NCBI GenBank assembly: GCA_013399015.1
Contig: VWZX01006139.1
Location: 248,001-312,000, forward strand
DNA: 64,000 nucleotides
Direction: 5' to 3'
Origin: Galbula dea
Taxonomy: Eukaryota > Chordata > Aves > Piciformes > Galbulidae
The position numbers and the translations under genes were made by a program. Under the pieces are notes generated by a model. That model had not been told where the DNA came from, did not search any database, and saw only the letters and a program-made list of their open reading frames with translations. Positions 10,262-21,254 of this stretch are shown here, in pieces (the stretch's first letter is position 1; each line of letters opens with the position of its first letter).

Positions 10262-13107
10262 AGAGGAAACAGCAATAATAACTGTCACTCCATAAATATC
10301 CATCCAAGCTGCTGGTGTTAGCCTCAGTAACTTCTAATGCTCATGACTATCTTTGCCTTTTGTAATATTTGCAGTAGACTTTTAGAAGTTTATGGGACAA
10401 AAAAAGGCTTTCAGCATGTATCAAAGAAGAGTGAGGAGGAAGACTAAAGTTGCTGAGCTAGTGAAGCTTGCTATGTAGGATGGTATCAAGCTTTTATCAG
10501 CATGGTAGCTTTACTCATAAGCAGTTAATCCATAGGTAACACAGGGAAAGTAACTCCTGAAAAGGCTTTGTACCATGCCACAGTGACTTGCCTCCTCTAA
10601 GTGCTTGAGTTCCTAACAATAGTCAAGCACAGGCTTCCATCCATCCCAAAATACTTAGTGTAATTAACTGAAATTACATTTTGAAGATTATTGATGTCAA
10701 AATTGCAGGCAATCACATTAAACACACCCTTAAATGTCTTGCAGGAACAGTTTTCCTCCTGAAGCTTAAGCAAAACCCCATAATTCTTACCCATTCTATA
10801 TGAACCATGTTCAAATATAACAACAGCCATTGTCAGTACATGCCCTACAGTGCTGAGGATTCCTAATGCTAATAAAGACTGGAGGGTGGGTAGTTACATA
10901 GCACAAGCAGATGTGAGCACACCTAAACACACTTTTGTTAGAACACATGATGCAATTTCACCCAATTATCATCAGAAGGGTGTTTGGCCTGGGAGAGGTG
11001 TAGCCTGTGTCACCCACAGGATTGCTCTGCCTAAGCACTAGTCCATCCATATTTTGGGGATAAGCAGCAGATAAAGTCACTAAAGAAAGTCAGGGATGTG
11101 GCTGACTGAGAGTCAACCATTGCTTTGCAATTCTTAGCCCCTGCAATCAGCTGGAGAGGTGAAAGGTTCTCTGAAATAGTGGAGACATAAGGCAGACAGC
11201 AGAGCTCTTTGACCTGCACAGCATTTGTTCAGAGCAGCCAAGTGTTTTGGTGTGAGAGTTGGAACTAATCTGCTCATTTTTGAGCTAAAACTAACTCTGG
11301 ATGTTGAACCTCAGGTTCAAGAGCAGCATTCCAAGAGCAGAGGGGAGGAGGACAGCAGGTAAGTACAATAAATGCATATTCTTGAAGCATACTTCTGGCT
11401 TCCCCAAGTACTAAGAAAAAGGTTTTTACAGCTACATTTGCCTAATTATTACCTCACTTCTTGATAATGTAACAAGGAACATGGTCAAGGGAAAGCAGAC
11501 CTGTGAGAATTTCCACTTGACTCTCTAAGGCCAACCTTGCCAATTCTTAGTGACAAGTGCTGCTTAGTGTCTCCCTCTCCTCTGTTTTTTTCCCAGAATT
11601 GCCCCTCTCCAGCTGGGAAATCATACCCAAGTTGTCCAAGACCAGCAAGGACCAGCTGCATGGTTTTAATCCCACAACACTTACAACAATGTCCCTGCCT
11701 GATGGAGCTGCTCATCTCCAGTTTGCACTCAGGCATGAAGAGGCAGGAGCAGAGTCCTACCAGCCCAGCTCCTAGCACTGCTTCTTTTACCTGAGATATC
11801 TCTGGCCACAGCAAGGCAATGGGAAAAGGGAGAGGTGACACTGCCTCCTCACAGAGCTCTACTCCCCTCCATGTGGCAGTGAGGTGGAACACAACCTCCT
11901 TCTGCTCTCTCCTTTGTGTATTGCTCAACACACTGCTTGGTGTCAGTAGTGAGGTCAGAGCAGAGGAGCAGGGGGAGCTCTCTTTGTGCCTTGCCTCTTT
12001 CCCAGCGTTTCCGGCAGGAGCCTGTACACCTCTCCTCATATCCTGCAGTCAGCTTCTTCTGGGACCAAAGGGAAACCTCAAAGCAGATGGGATTTAGCTT
12101 ACTTACATTCTCTATAGCTAACTCAGATTTTATTAAACACAGCTGTAATCCCAGACTTGTTCAAATGGCTTAGCTCACCTCTTATGCTGCTCCTGTGCCT
12201 TTGCAAAGCCAGACTTGGAAGAATTTTGAGCCAGAAAAAAAAATAATAAAGAAGTGATTTTTGTTTTCAGAAACATCTAAATCATGACTGGAACAAAAAA
12301 ATGCAAGTTTGTCATTGAGCCCTGACCAATCCTTTCTTATTTCCCAGTTCTTCACATCTTTAATAGTGCAGTTGGACTCTGGGATTAGAGTCCATCAGAT
12401 AACACAGCTGAATCAAAACATAGACTGGAGTTAGACAGGATAACACATAACTGACTACTCCTTACACCAAGTGCCTTTCCTGCACTCTGGAAAACCTAGG
12501 AGCACTCTGCTATCTTCCTCTTAAGCCTGGGGCTCTTTTACCATCAACAACAAAAGAGCCAATTCATTTCAAACCTTCTCTCTTACTTGTAGGCATCTTT
12601 CTTAGCTCATATTTAAGATTCTCCCTCTTTCAGAGCTTGCAAACAAGGCAAACCTTCCACAACAGAATAATCCAAGTCATCCCACCTTAAAAAAGGGTTA
12701 CTTGCAAACCCATTTATATGACAGTGCAACAATGGAAATCATGTCTACTCCTTTTGTTCTGAATACAGTTCTTTTATCCCTATACTTTTGGAGTGCAAAT
12801 TGTCTGATGGTATTGTTCAAAAATTCATTTACAAAACTGAAGTTAATTGAATGCACAAGTTCAATTCTTCAAAATAGAGTTATTTTTTTCACTACCAGTA
12901 CTAATTATTTAATAATAGCTATTGTTTTCAAAACAATCAAGGCAGAGCAGAAAAGTCCTGTTGCTGTATACAGGGGAAAATCAACTTTTTGATTCTCCTA
13001 CACAAACAGCAGTTGCTGTCTGTATAATAAGGAAGGCACAGAAGCATGCAACCAACAGGAGGATCTAGCTAAGAAAAAGAGGGGTTCCTACTGTAGATCT
13101 CTGCTTC

Positions 13108-13176
13108 CTGTGCCTAAACAGGAGTTGGGCTGGATGATGCCTGTGGGTCCCTTCCAGCTCAGGAGATTCTGTGATC
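13108..13176 (+). mobile_element. CR1 LINE 3'-terminal fragment, sense
   Basis: Only about 70 bases are left, but they are diagnostic. The order is a cctgtgcc..acagg block, then ggagttgggctggatgatg, tgggtcccttccagctc, and the terminal gattctgtgat. This is the 3' UTR and end of a CR1 copy, severely 5'-truncated. It belongs to the same 3'-end type as the copies at 18.0 kb and 47.6 kb (tgtgggtccc rather than ttagaggtccc). Confidence 0.92.
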
Positions 13177-13889
13177 TCCAGAGCAGCCCTGATTTTGTTA
13201 GACTGCAGTTAGCTTTCTCTCATCTAAAGCAATTTTCAGGGCAAATGTTTGCATTATGAGAGTTTTTTCTACTATTGCTCCTTTAAACTTCATTCATTCT
13301 GGCCAAGGCAGTGTTTCCCACATGGCTGAACTCTAAAACTGATGCCTGGACAACAGACAGAGGATTCAAAACTTATATAGATATCAAATTCCAAATGTAT
13401 TAGTTCTTCTTTAAAAGCTTTTCCCAGACACCATTATGCAATGAGGATTAGAAGTCCTCATGTAACAGCCAGTGCTTTGGTATCCCCAAACAGTCATGTC
13501 TGAGGCAGCTCATTGCAGTTAGAAAGTGATTCCATTTTGTAAAGCCAACAGAAGATACTCCATGTCATGAATTCCAGTCAATCAGAGCCAAACTCAGCCC
13601 ACATCCTTCTACTGTAGTTTTCCACAACCTCAACATGGGAACTGCCACACAGTAAAGTCTGCATCTCCCTACCTGTTGCTAAACAAAAATAAACTATAGG
13701 ACAGAGCAATGAGTTGGGAAACTCGGGATTTAACACACCAAGCATCTTGCATTTTAACCTGGCTTTTGGCCAAGGTGCAGGAGCTCTTACAGAGCACTCA
13801 TGGACTTTAGACATTTCTCTGATAGCACCAGGAATCCACTTCTTCTTTTCTTTTTCCTCCTGCTGTCTCCATTCCCAGTGCCTGTTCCC
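13177..13889. other. Unique noncoding sequence
   Basis: Nothing recognised. A 123-codon minus-strand frame (13578-13949) resembles no known protein and overlaps an open frame on the other strand. Confidence 0.5.
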
Positions 13890-14780
13890 AGTTTGCTGCG
13901 TAACGGAGTGACACAGGGCTGAGGAACGTCCCCTGGAACTGACTGCCAACCCCCACAGCCTACTGCCGAGGGGAGACTCGTGGCTCTGACTTCATGGCAC
14001 TGGGGAATAACAAGCACAGAGCTACTGCAGCAGCCCTGGCAAGGACAAAAAAGCCACCAGACTCTATAGGCCTGCCCAGGACTGAGGGGGAAGTGAGTGA
14101 GGACAGATTTTCCATTCTATAGCCAGAGGCCCATCTTACGGGAAACCTCAGCCAGTAAAGAGCAGAATGTTACTGGAATGTTGCCTTCTTGAGCCTACAT
14201 GGGTTTTTTTATTATTATTATTGTTATTAAATTTGGAGAAACAGGTGTGAAAAATTCATCTCATTCCCCATGGGGCTCGTTGAGATGTTGCAGATTGCCT
14301 GGACTCAGCGAGATGCAAAAGGGCTTCTGTCTGGCACCGCTACCTGCAGACAAATTCCTGTTTCGAATTAGCTGCGGGTGTTCCCCTGCCTGCCCACCCC
14401 AAGGCAGGCCAGGAGGAAAGCATTTGGCAATAACAATGATATTGTCTGCTGAAACAAGCTGACAACTTCCTCTGAGTACAGCTTATCCCATAAGGTAGCT
14501 GAAGAAGTGAGCTGGAGCATCTCAGCTCTCTGCGAACAGACTGTCCTCTGCAGGTAGAGGATGCTCAGCCCCCACTGAGAGACTACCATGAAAGGGCACT
14601 GAGCAGTGGCTGCTCTTCCTTTAGTTGAGGCAGTACAGAAAGGCTTCATGGAGCAAGAAAGCATCTCTTCACCTCCCCACCCCAGCTCCCAGACCTCAGG
14701 CACTCGAGACAGGGTTGCGAGGGGGATATAAACCCTTGCTGTGTTGTCTCTCCTCCTAGCACAGAGACTAACGCTAACAA
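13890..14780. promoter_or_regulatory. CpG-enriched segment, possible regulatory element
   Basis: I counted about 15 CpG dinucleotides by eye in this stretch, against long flanking stretches with almost none. It is not a full CpG island. Within it are an (ATT)n tract (14204-14229) and a TATAAA word at 14726-14731 preceded by a G-rich stretch (gagggggatataaacc), which could be a core promoter on the + strand. No gene body is seen downstream. CpG retention can mark hypomethylated enhancers or promoters, but it could also be chance, so confidence is low. Confidence 0.2.
14204..14229 (+). repeat. T-run plus (ATT)n microsatellite
   Basis: Seven T are followed by four ATT-type units and an interrupted attgttatt. 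It is a simple repeat with no sign of function. Confidence 0.85.
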
Positions 14781-17700
14781 TGTCAAAGTAAGATGACTCT
14801 TGTCAGTACTCAGATTTAGGTAGCTTAAAGCAGGCATTTCTAACCAGTCAGGAGTGTGAGCAGGTATAAGCAAGCTATGTCCTATTTAATGGAGGTGTCA
14901 CAGTCCTGCTGTACTGAAAAACACTAAGGTAAGAAACCCCTGAGCAGGCAGCCAGAAAATGACAGCATGAGAACTAAGGGAGAAATGCCCTTTTCATTTC
15001 AGCCTAGTTTCATTTCAGAGCTGTTATGAGCTCCATATGTTTAAGGACACATTACAGTTCAGGAAGGATAGTACAATAGATTTAACTTCTTTCAGCAGCT
15101 GGCTCAGAGAGCAGAGACATGGATTCAGGGGGTCTCAGATCCAGCAACAACAACAAAAACTACAGAGAGAATAACAGGCAATGCCTCAGTAAAACAATTT
15201 ACATTTCCAGCCTAATAGACACTTGAGGAAGTTATTAAGATATAATCTTGGAAGTGACTCTTGGCACCTGTGCCTGTTCCAACACTGTGGTACAGAGGAA
15301 TAAAATAACCCTCAGTGAAAGAGGAAAAAATTATTTGACATTTTTTACATCTGCTGACAGACAAAAGCAAACAGCCCAGTAATGAGGGCAAGGAACATAC
15401 AGAATGTTCTGAGTTTTGTAACTCCTTTCCTTTCCAGAAGCTGACTGCAAAGAATATAGAGTTGGTATAACAGCTATATTGAGGGGAACAGACAACAGAC
15501 CCCTTTCAGGTTTTCTCTCCTGAAAGCCCAGGGAATTCATACTTCTTGAGCTGTGTGTAAAGAACCAAACAAAAACAAACCAAACCAGAGCAAAAAAACC
15601 CCCCAAACAAACACAAAGCAAACCCCAACAAAAACTCTTGGTGCATGGAAGGCTTAGATGATTAAAAGCTACAGGATTTGTTTGTCTGAGAGCCCCTATA
15701 CAGCATCTCCATGGGTCAAGCTCAGCCTCCTGTATTGTGGCCACCCCACAGACTGGTACCCAGCAGGAGTTACACTCTGCTGTGCTCTCTCCTACCACCA
15801 CCAGTGAAGAACTGCCCTGGGCTGTGCTCATGGGCTGGGCAGAAGGTTCAGTGTGGAGTGGTGGTGGTGGTTCAAGCACATACACACATGTATGGATACT
15901 CCTGCTTATTTTGCACAGAGACATCTGCTTGTCCCTTCCTCTGTGTGTTTCTAATCCTTAGAACTGAAGCTGCAATTCTGTGCAATCCACTTTGCCAAGG
16001 AGAGAATTCATGAGAGGCACTTATGACAAAGGGAATTTTCTCTCCAGGTTCTGCACTATCTGACAGTCAGAACTTTTCTCAAGGCAGCACTAGAAGGGAG
16101 CTATTTCTTCTATAATTAACCATTTCAGAGACAAGTTACTGGGCTGCCTGGACTGCTGTCTAGACCTGGTCTGACAATTCCCATTTTCCTACAGAGACTA
16201 ATGCAGTTGCTCATGTATCGTGTATCTTTTATTTCAGTTTATTTATTTAACTATGAAATTAAATCTCTTACCTCACTAAAGAAGCATCTGATGAAAGTCA
16301 AATACATTTCAGAGTGAGTTGATTTAGTTACCACAGTGGTATAGGGCTGCCTGACCTCCAGCCTGCCATGGGTTCAATGTGAGAGGCTACAAAAATGTCA
16401 ATGTTTTAACTAGGCAGGAAGAGGCTGAGAGGAAGGAGAGCACTCACGAGTGAATTCTGCTCTTAAAGTGGTGGAAATCCAAAATAGCTTCCCTGAAATA
16501 AAACCCAAAACCTTACTTCAGGTTTTGCTTGGTGTAAATGAGCTTGCCTCCTAAATGGCAGGTCAAAAGTTTGATGTTCCAGACTGGAGGAGGGGAGATG
16601 GTTAATGTTTCACCTTGCTGTGAAAAGCCAATTGTGAAAATAGACTCTATCCCACCTGGAGAAAGAAGGTTTCTAAATGTGGTCATATTTGACCTCAGAA
16701 ATGCCTAGGTGCAGCCTCCCACACAGCCCCAGGAAACACAGGGCCAGACAGAATAACGTCAGTGCAGTGGTTTTTTACCTCAAGAATATGAATAATGTGA
16801 CCATTCAAAACCTTGCTCAGGGACCCCCATGACTCAGGGTGTGCAAGTCTCAAATTCCTTCCCAGGTTAATAAGTCTATTTGGAGAAAATGTCAACAATC
16901 TGGACACTTCTACAAAGCTTTCTCCCAGTGCCCCCTCTGTCAGTTTGGCTTGGAAAGTAGGCTGAGCACAGTGGGAGAGCCAGCTCTCCTCAGAGAACTA
17001 GGGGACTTGCTAGATATGATTTGAATGGTTTCCTTTGCTTGCTAAATGCAAGCTGCACAGCAGGTTCTGAGGGCTCCATAAAAATGACTCTAAGTTACTT
17101 AGCTTTCCAAAAAGATGACTGATGAAAGTTCCTGATCACAGAGCCATCCTGGAGACTGTTATAACCACTGGGCAAAAGCACTAATTTCTACTCCCCAGGC
17201 AAAGCAGTGAAAGGATATGAAATAACACTACCTATGCCATGCAAGTCTGAGATCATCTACATAACCACAGTAGAAAGGTGTTGGATCCTACTAAGACTTT
17301 TCAGACCTGGATATTCATGAGGTATCATCTCATGACTTAACTACCTATCCCTCTCACCAGACTGTGACAGCTATTAGCCAGAGAGATAACTGCAGAAACA
17401 ATGCTCACTAGGAGCCTACATTCAAAATATCAATATTAAGGAGGGAAGGAAGCCTTAGAATAATCACTCAATGTTTCCCTTATCCCCAGAACACACAGCA
17501 TACTCACCTACTCCTGGAGCTTGATGCCCAGGATAAGCCTGTCCAGCATGTGCAACTGACACTAGACTGCTGCCAAAATCTCTTCAGAGAAACATCCTAC
17601 CTCACTTATCTTACACACTTTCCACAGTCAAATTCCTTTCCTCCCTCAGACCTACAGTGGAAATGACAGGGAGAAGAGCAGACCCTCAGAACCTGCTGTT

Positions 17701-18009
17701 CCACCAGCCCAGCACTGTGAAGCTGTATGCCTCCTCATTCAACCTGAATTCAGGATGCAGGGGAAGGCTCAGAAAAAGCTTGTGAAGGTGTTTTCCTGCT
17801 TCACAAACTATCCCTGTATCACATACAGCTCCTGCACACAGCTGTAGCCTCCTGAGTATCTGCTTTAAAAACATGGGTTAGATATCTAGTCAAACAGCAA
17901 TTAAAAGATGATGAGAACAGCTATTGCCAGCTGGCTCCAGACTAGATGGCAAAGGGAGCAACCAATGTGAAGGCATAGGAAGCTAAGTTTCCTTGCAGGC
18001 TATTTCCAT
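14781..18009. other. Unique noncoding sequence with an A/C-rich tract
   Basis: No gene or transposon was recognised. The longest open frame in the window lies here on the minus strand (15331-15924, 197 codons, ATG start). Its middle third is a hydrophobic Phe/Val/Trp/Leu string produced by the A/C-rich tract at 15562-15636, and neither end resembles a known family, so I do not call it a gene. An AP-1 heptamer (tgactca) lies near 16831. Confidence 0.5.
15562..15636 (+). repeat. A/C-rich low-complexity tract
   Basis: About 75 bases consist almost only of A and C, with aaacc, aaaac and A7C6 words. It belongs to the dispersed A/C class seen also at 4.9, 10.2, 21.2 and 49.7 kb. Confidence 0.9.
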
Positions 18010-18143
18010 TTCAGAATTCAAGAAGCATTTGGACAACACCCTCCAGCACATGGTGTAATTTTGGGGGTTGTCCTGTGCATAGACAGGAGTTGCACTAGAT
18101 GATCCTCATGGGTCCCTCCCAACTCTGAGTATTCTATGATTCT
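18010..18143 (+). mobile_element. CR1 LINE 3' fragment, sense
   Basis: The sequence runs through caagaagcatttggacaac, catggtgtaat, ggggttgtcctgtgca, ttgcactagatgatcc and tgggtccctcccaactc, to the terminal attctatgattct. This is the CR1 3' UTR with its end block intact and a severely truncated 5' side. The ggggttgtcctgtgca block is shared with the copy at 47.6 kb, so the two belong to one subfamily. Confidence 0.95.
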
Positions 18144-18763
18144 ACTTGGTAACAGGTTGCCTCACAACATATGGGTCACTGAAGGGGTGTTCCAGAATCC
18201 TAGGGGAATTCTGAAGCCCTCTGAGCAGGACTGCACTCCTACTACCTGAACCAGAGAGTTTATATGCATAGAGTTGAGTCAAGGTTAAACTGCTGTCATA
18301 CCACTGACCTACAGAACAGGCAGACCCAGAGGCTCTTCAAACAGAAAGAGAAAACAAAAGACAAAGAAACTTGCCAAATACCAGAAACTCCTAGAAAAGA
18401 AAGCATTTCTGGAGTGACTTTTGGCCTGTGCTTTCCCTTTCTGCCAGATATGAGAGTTCTGTGTGGTCCCTTCACAGAGCAGACTGATCCCACAGCCTCA
18501 GCTGAGCTCCCCCAGCAAGACAGCCAGGGAGTTTCCATTTCCCATGACCATTCCTGACTGGCTGTGGTGACTTCCCTCGAGTTTCTGAGCACTGACAAAC
18601 ACACTTGAAGCACAAAGGAAAGGAACAACAATGCAAAACTCAACCCTTTCATTCAGCTAAGAGAAGAATGGAAATAACCAAGGAGCAACACTTTGCTAAG
18701 AATCTGCAATTTCTTCTACATCAAAGACTAGGAAACATTCTGTACTGACACTTCATCTGACAT
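18144..18763. other. Unique noncoding sequence between two CR1 copies
   Basis: Nothing gene-like or repetitive was recognised. Overlapping open frames of 97 and 118 codons on opposite strands look random. Confidence 0.5.
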
Positions 18764-18782
18764 GAACATCATGATGATGTTC
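18764..18782. repeat. Inverted repeat with 9-bp arms
   Basis: The arms gaacatcat (18764-18772) and atgatgttc (18774-18782) are perfect reverse complements separated by one G. It could be a dimeric protein-binding site or a cruciform seed, or just chance. It lies about 22 bases before the 5' edge of the next CR1 fragment. Confidence 0.6.
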
Positions 18783-18804
18783 TCCTCAGATACCTACCAT
18801 CAAA

Positions 18805-19311
18805 TCCTAGGTTCAGTTTTGGGTTCCTCACTACAAGAAAGACACTGAGGCATTGGAGTGTGTCCAGAGAAGGACAATAAGTCTGGTGAAGGGTCTAGAG
18901 GATAAGTCTTATGAGGAGCAGCTGAGGGAGCTGGGGTTGTTTAGCCTCAGGAAGAGGAGGTTCAGGGAAGACCTTCTCACTCTCTACTACTGCCTAAAAG
19001 AGGTTGTAGTGAGATGGAGGTTGGTCTCTTCTCCCAGGTTACCAGTGAGAGGACAAGAGGAAATGGCCTCAAGTTGCACCAGGGGAGGTTCAGGTTGAAT
19101 ATCAGGAAAAATCTTCCCTGAAAGACTTATGAGGAGTTGACCCAGGCTGCTCAGGGCAGTGGTGGAGTCACCATCCCTGGAGGGGTTAAAAACATGTGTA
19201 GATGTGGTGCTTAGGGCCATGGTTTAGTGGCATGGTGGTGACAGGTTGATGGTTGGACTTGATGATCTTAGAGGTCCCTTCCAACCTTAACAGTTCAGTA
19301 ATTCTGTGATC
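18805..19311 (+). mobile_element. CR1 LINE fragment, sense, with ORF2 C-terminus remnant
   Basis: About 500 bases of the 3' part of CR1. The frame starting near 18853 reads a recognisable stretch of the ORF2 C-terminal region (VQRR, LVKGLEDKSYEEQLRELGLFSL, KRRFREDL). It then shifts frame near 19000, after which gtctcttctcccaggt and gacaagaggaaatggcc continue the element in other frames. The 3' UTR ends with ttagaggtcccttccaacc and attctgtgat at 19301-19310. No active protein can be made. Its 3' end type differs from that of the copy just upstream at 18.0 kb, so these are two insertions and not one split element. Confidence 0.96.
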
Positions 19312-21146
19312 TTTATAGAAGCCTCTAGGTTAGCCCTGCCCTAGAGTAATAGTCATCTTTGGGCTCCTAGCTGTATGGTCTCTGCTGAAAAGGTTACTGC
19401 TCCCACATCTTAATGCAATCTTGGGGTTCATCTGCACAGCAAAATGCAAGTGCAACTTGCTGTGTTGCTTTCACTTTAGTGACACAGATAATGGCAGTGG
19501 TAAGGAGGTGGGAGTGGGGGATTTGGCTGCAACTGAAGTTAGCTTTGAGAGTCTGCTGGAGGCTGTAGCTGTATAATGTGGCATCTCTTCAGTGCTAAAA
19601 CCTGTCATGCATTGTAACAGTCCTTACCACATATGCCACCCTGTTTGAAGCTCCCTTGGAAGTTGTGCCCACACATAGTACAATTAGCTCTTTGTTTTGC
19701 TGGCAGTGTGTGAGGACAGAAAAGACAGGTGGACTCTGAAGGAATTCAGTGTGGGCTCCTTTCAAAGCAGCTGGAAGAGCCCCAAAGTTATGGCACAAAT
19801 GACATCCATAAGCTCTCTAGCTACAGAATCTTGACAAGCTTGGAACACAGGGTAACAGAAACAGTACAATCATTTCAGTGGCTTATGGTCACCCTTCAAT
19901 GACTCTAACTGACTGGAGTTTCAAATGTGCTTGATAAACATGGCTTTGGCTCCCATTCACACTGTCTGGCCAACATTTACTACAAACCAGTTTCTTACAG
20001 TCAATCCTGAATCATCTTCAGCTCAAAGGTCCCTTGCCATAAGGAAGGGATTTAGGGATACCCACGAGAATACCTTGTGAGCTCCAAAGAAGGACAAATC
20101 CTGGAGGTGTATTGCTGAGTGTCATCAAGTTAAGCAAGCACCAAGCAAAGTGATGTCATCAAGGGCATCAGGTCTGTTTCTTGGAGATATTTGGATGAAA
20201 AGGCTGTGAGGGGGACTGATTACATTGCCTAGGAATCCCAGCTATAAACAGTTTAGCAAATTATTGTGACAGACAGTAAGCCTTTCGTGAGAATGTTTAC
20301 CACTGAGCTCCACAGGCCAGGATCTGGCCAAGTCCATCATCTGGAAACATAACCAATGAGTAGAGACTTCCAGGAAGGTGCCTGCAAGGCAGGATGGAAG
20401 CTAGAAGATGACTGTGGAAAAGGTGGTGGGGGTGGGGAGAGGGGGATGACACTCCTTCCTGCCTCTTACTCCAAAAATCAAGTTTGGAAGCCAAATTGCT
20501 AAAGACATCTGGTTTTGCAGGAGTGTTAGCCAGAAGAGTCTGGCAAATGGATCTGTGCCTACAAGACATGTCCCTGAGGTGTCAGGCTAGAATTGTGCAA
20601 GTGAAGATTCTTGGTTTGTGGTTTATCTATTTCAGATTATTGTGGCAGATTTTTCCTTCAGTAAGATCATCAAAGTATTAGAGCAGTCTAAAGAATGGAA
20701 ATACTTATCTAGATAGACTCACAGAGGAGAAAGAATAAGGATTCCATGGTGGAGATCTTGTTCTTCCCAGTGTGGTAACCCACAATGAAACCCTTTCTGG
20801 AATAAGATAGGGCTTAATTTAAAGGCTGAATCTGAATAAATGATAAATTGCACATCAGTACTATCCTTTGCCTTTCCAAAACCCTCTGCCTGAAACCCAC
20901 TCTGCATTTTGCATGGTGACAGACAGAAAATAAAGACCAACTGACATGGATAAGGTAACATACAGTGCCTGTGACAGAGCCACAAGCAGCCAGCTCTCCC
21001 TGCACCCAGGAGAATGCCTCAGCCAAGTGGAATCCTTCATCACTTTGGAAGTCTGCAATGGAATGTGTTGGCTTCTGGGCAAGGCAGAACTAGAAGGAAA
21101 TTTTCTTTGCAGTGGACATATCTGGGAAAAGAAACTTTCAGCTTTT
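19312..21146. other. Unique noncoding sequence
   Basis: No gene or repeat was recognised. There is a short purine-rich patch near 20420-20445 (ggtgggggtggggagaggggga) and nothing else of note. Confidence 0.5.
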
Positions 21147-21254
21147 CAAAAAGGAAAAAAAAACCACAAAAAAGACCCCCCCAAAATACCTCCCAAATAA
21201 ACCAAACCAAACCCAACCAACCAAGCAAACAAAAACACCCCCAAAACCCAACCC
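21147..21254 (+). repeat. A/C-rich low-complexity tract
   Basis: About 100 bases are dominated by A and C, with A9, C7, aaacc and ccaacc words. It is the longest A/C tract in the window. Open frames across it (Lys/Pro/Asn/Gln-rich on +, Gly/Phe/Trp/Leu-rich on -) are artefacts. Confidence 0.92.

Larger units (their letters stand above)
8626..13107. other. Unique noncoding sequence with small microsatellites
   Basis: No exon, RNA gene or transposon was recognised. It contains (ATT)4 at 9655-9666 and (AAACC)5 at 10237-10261. A stretch at 11485-12173 is relatively stop-poor on both strands, with a 184-codon minus-strand frame at 11485-12039. That frame begins with ATG but resembles no family I know, and frames are open opposite it too, so I treat it as composition, not a gene. 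Confidence 0.5.

Noticed and set aside
11485..12039. 184-codon minus-strand open frame
   Set aside because: The region is stop-poor on both strands, with several overlapping frames, and the product has no recognisable motif.
15331..15924. 197-codon minus-strand open frame with ATG start, the longest in the window
   Set aside because: Its hydrophobic middle is produced by an A/C-rich simple tract, neither flank resembles a known protein, and other frames are open opposite it.
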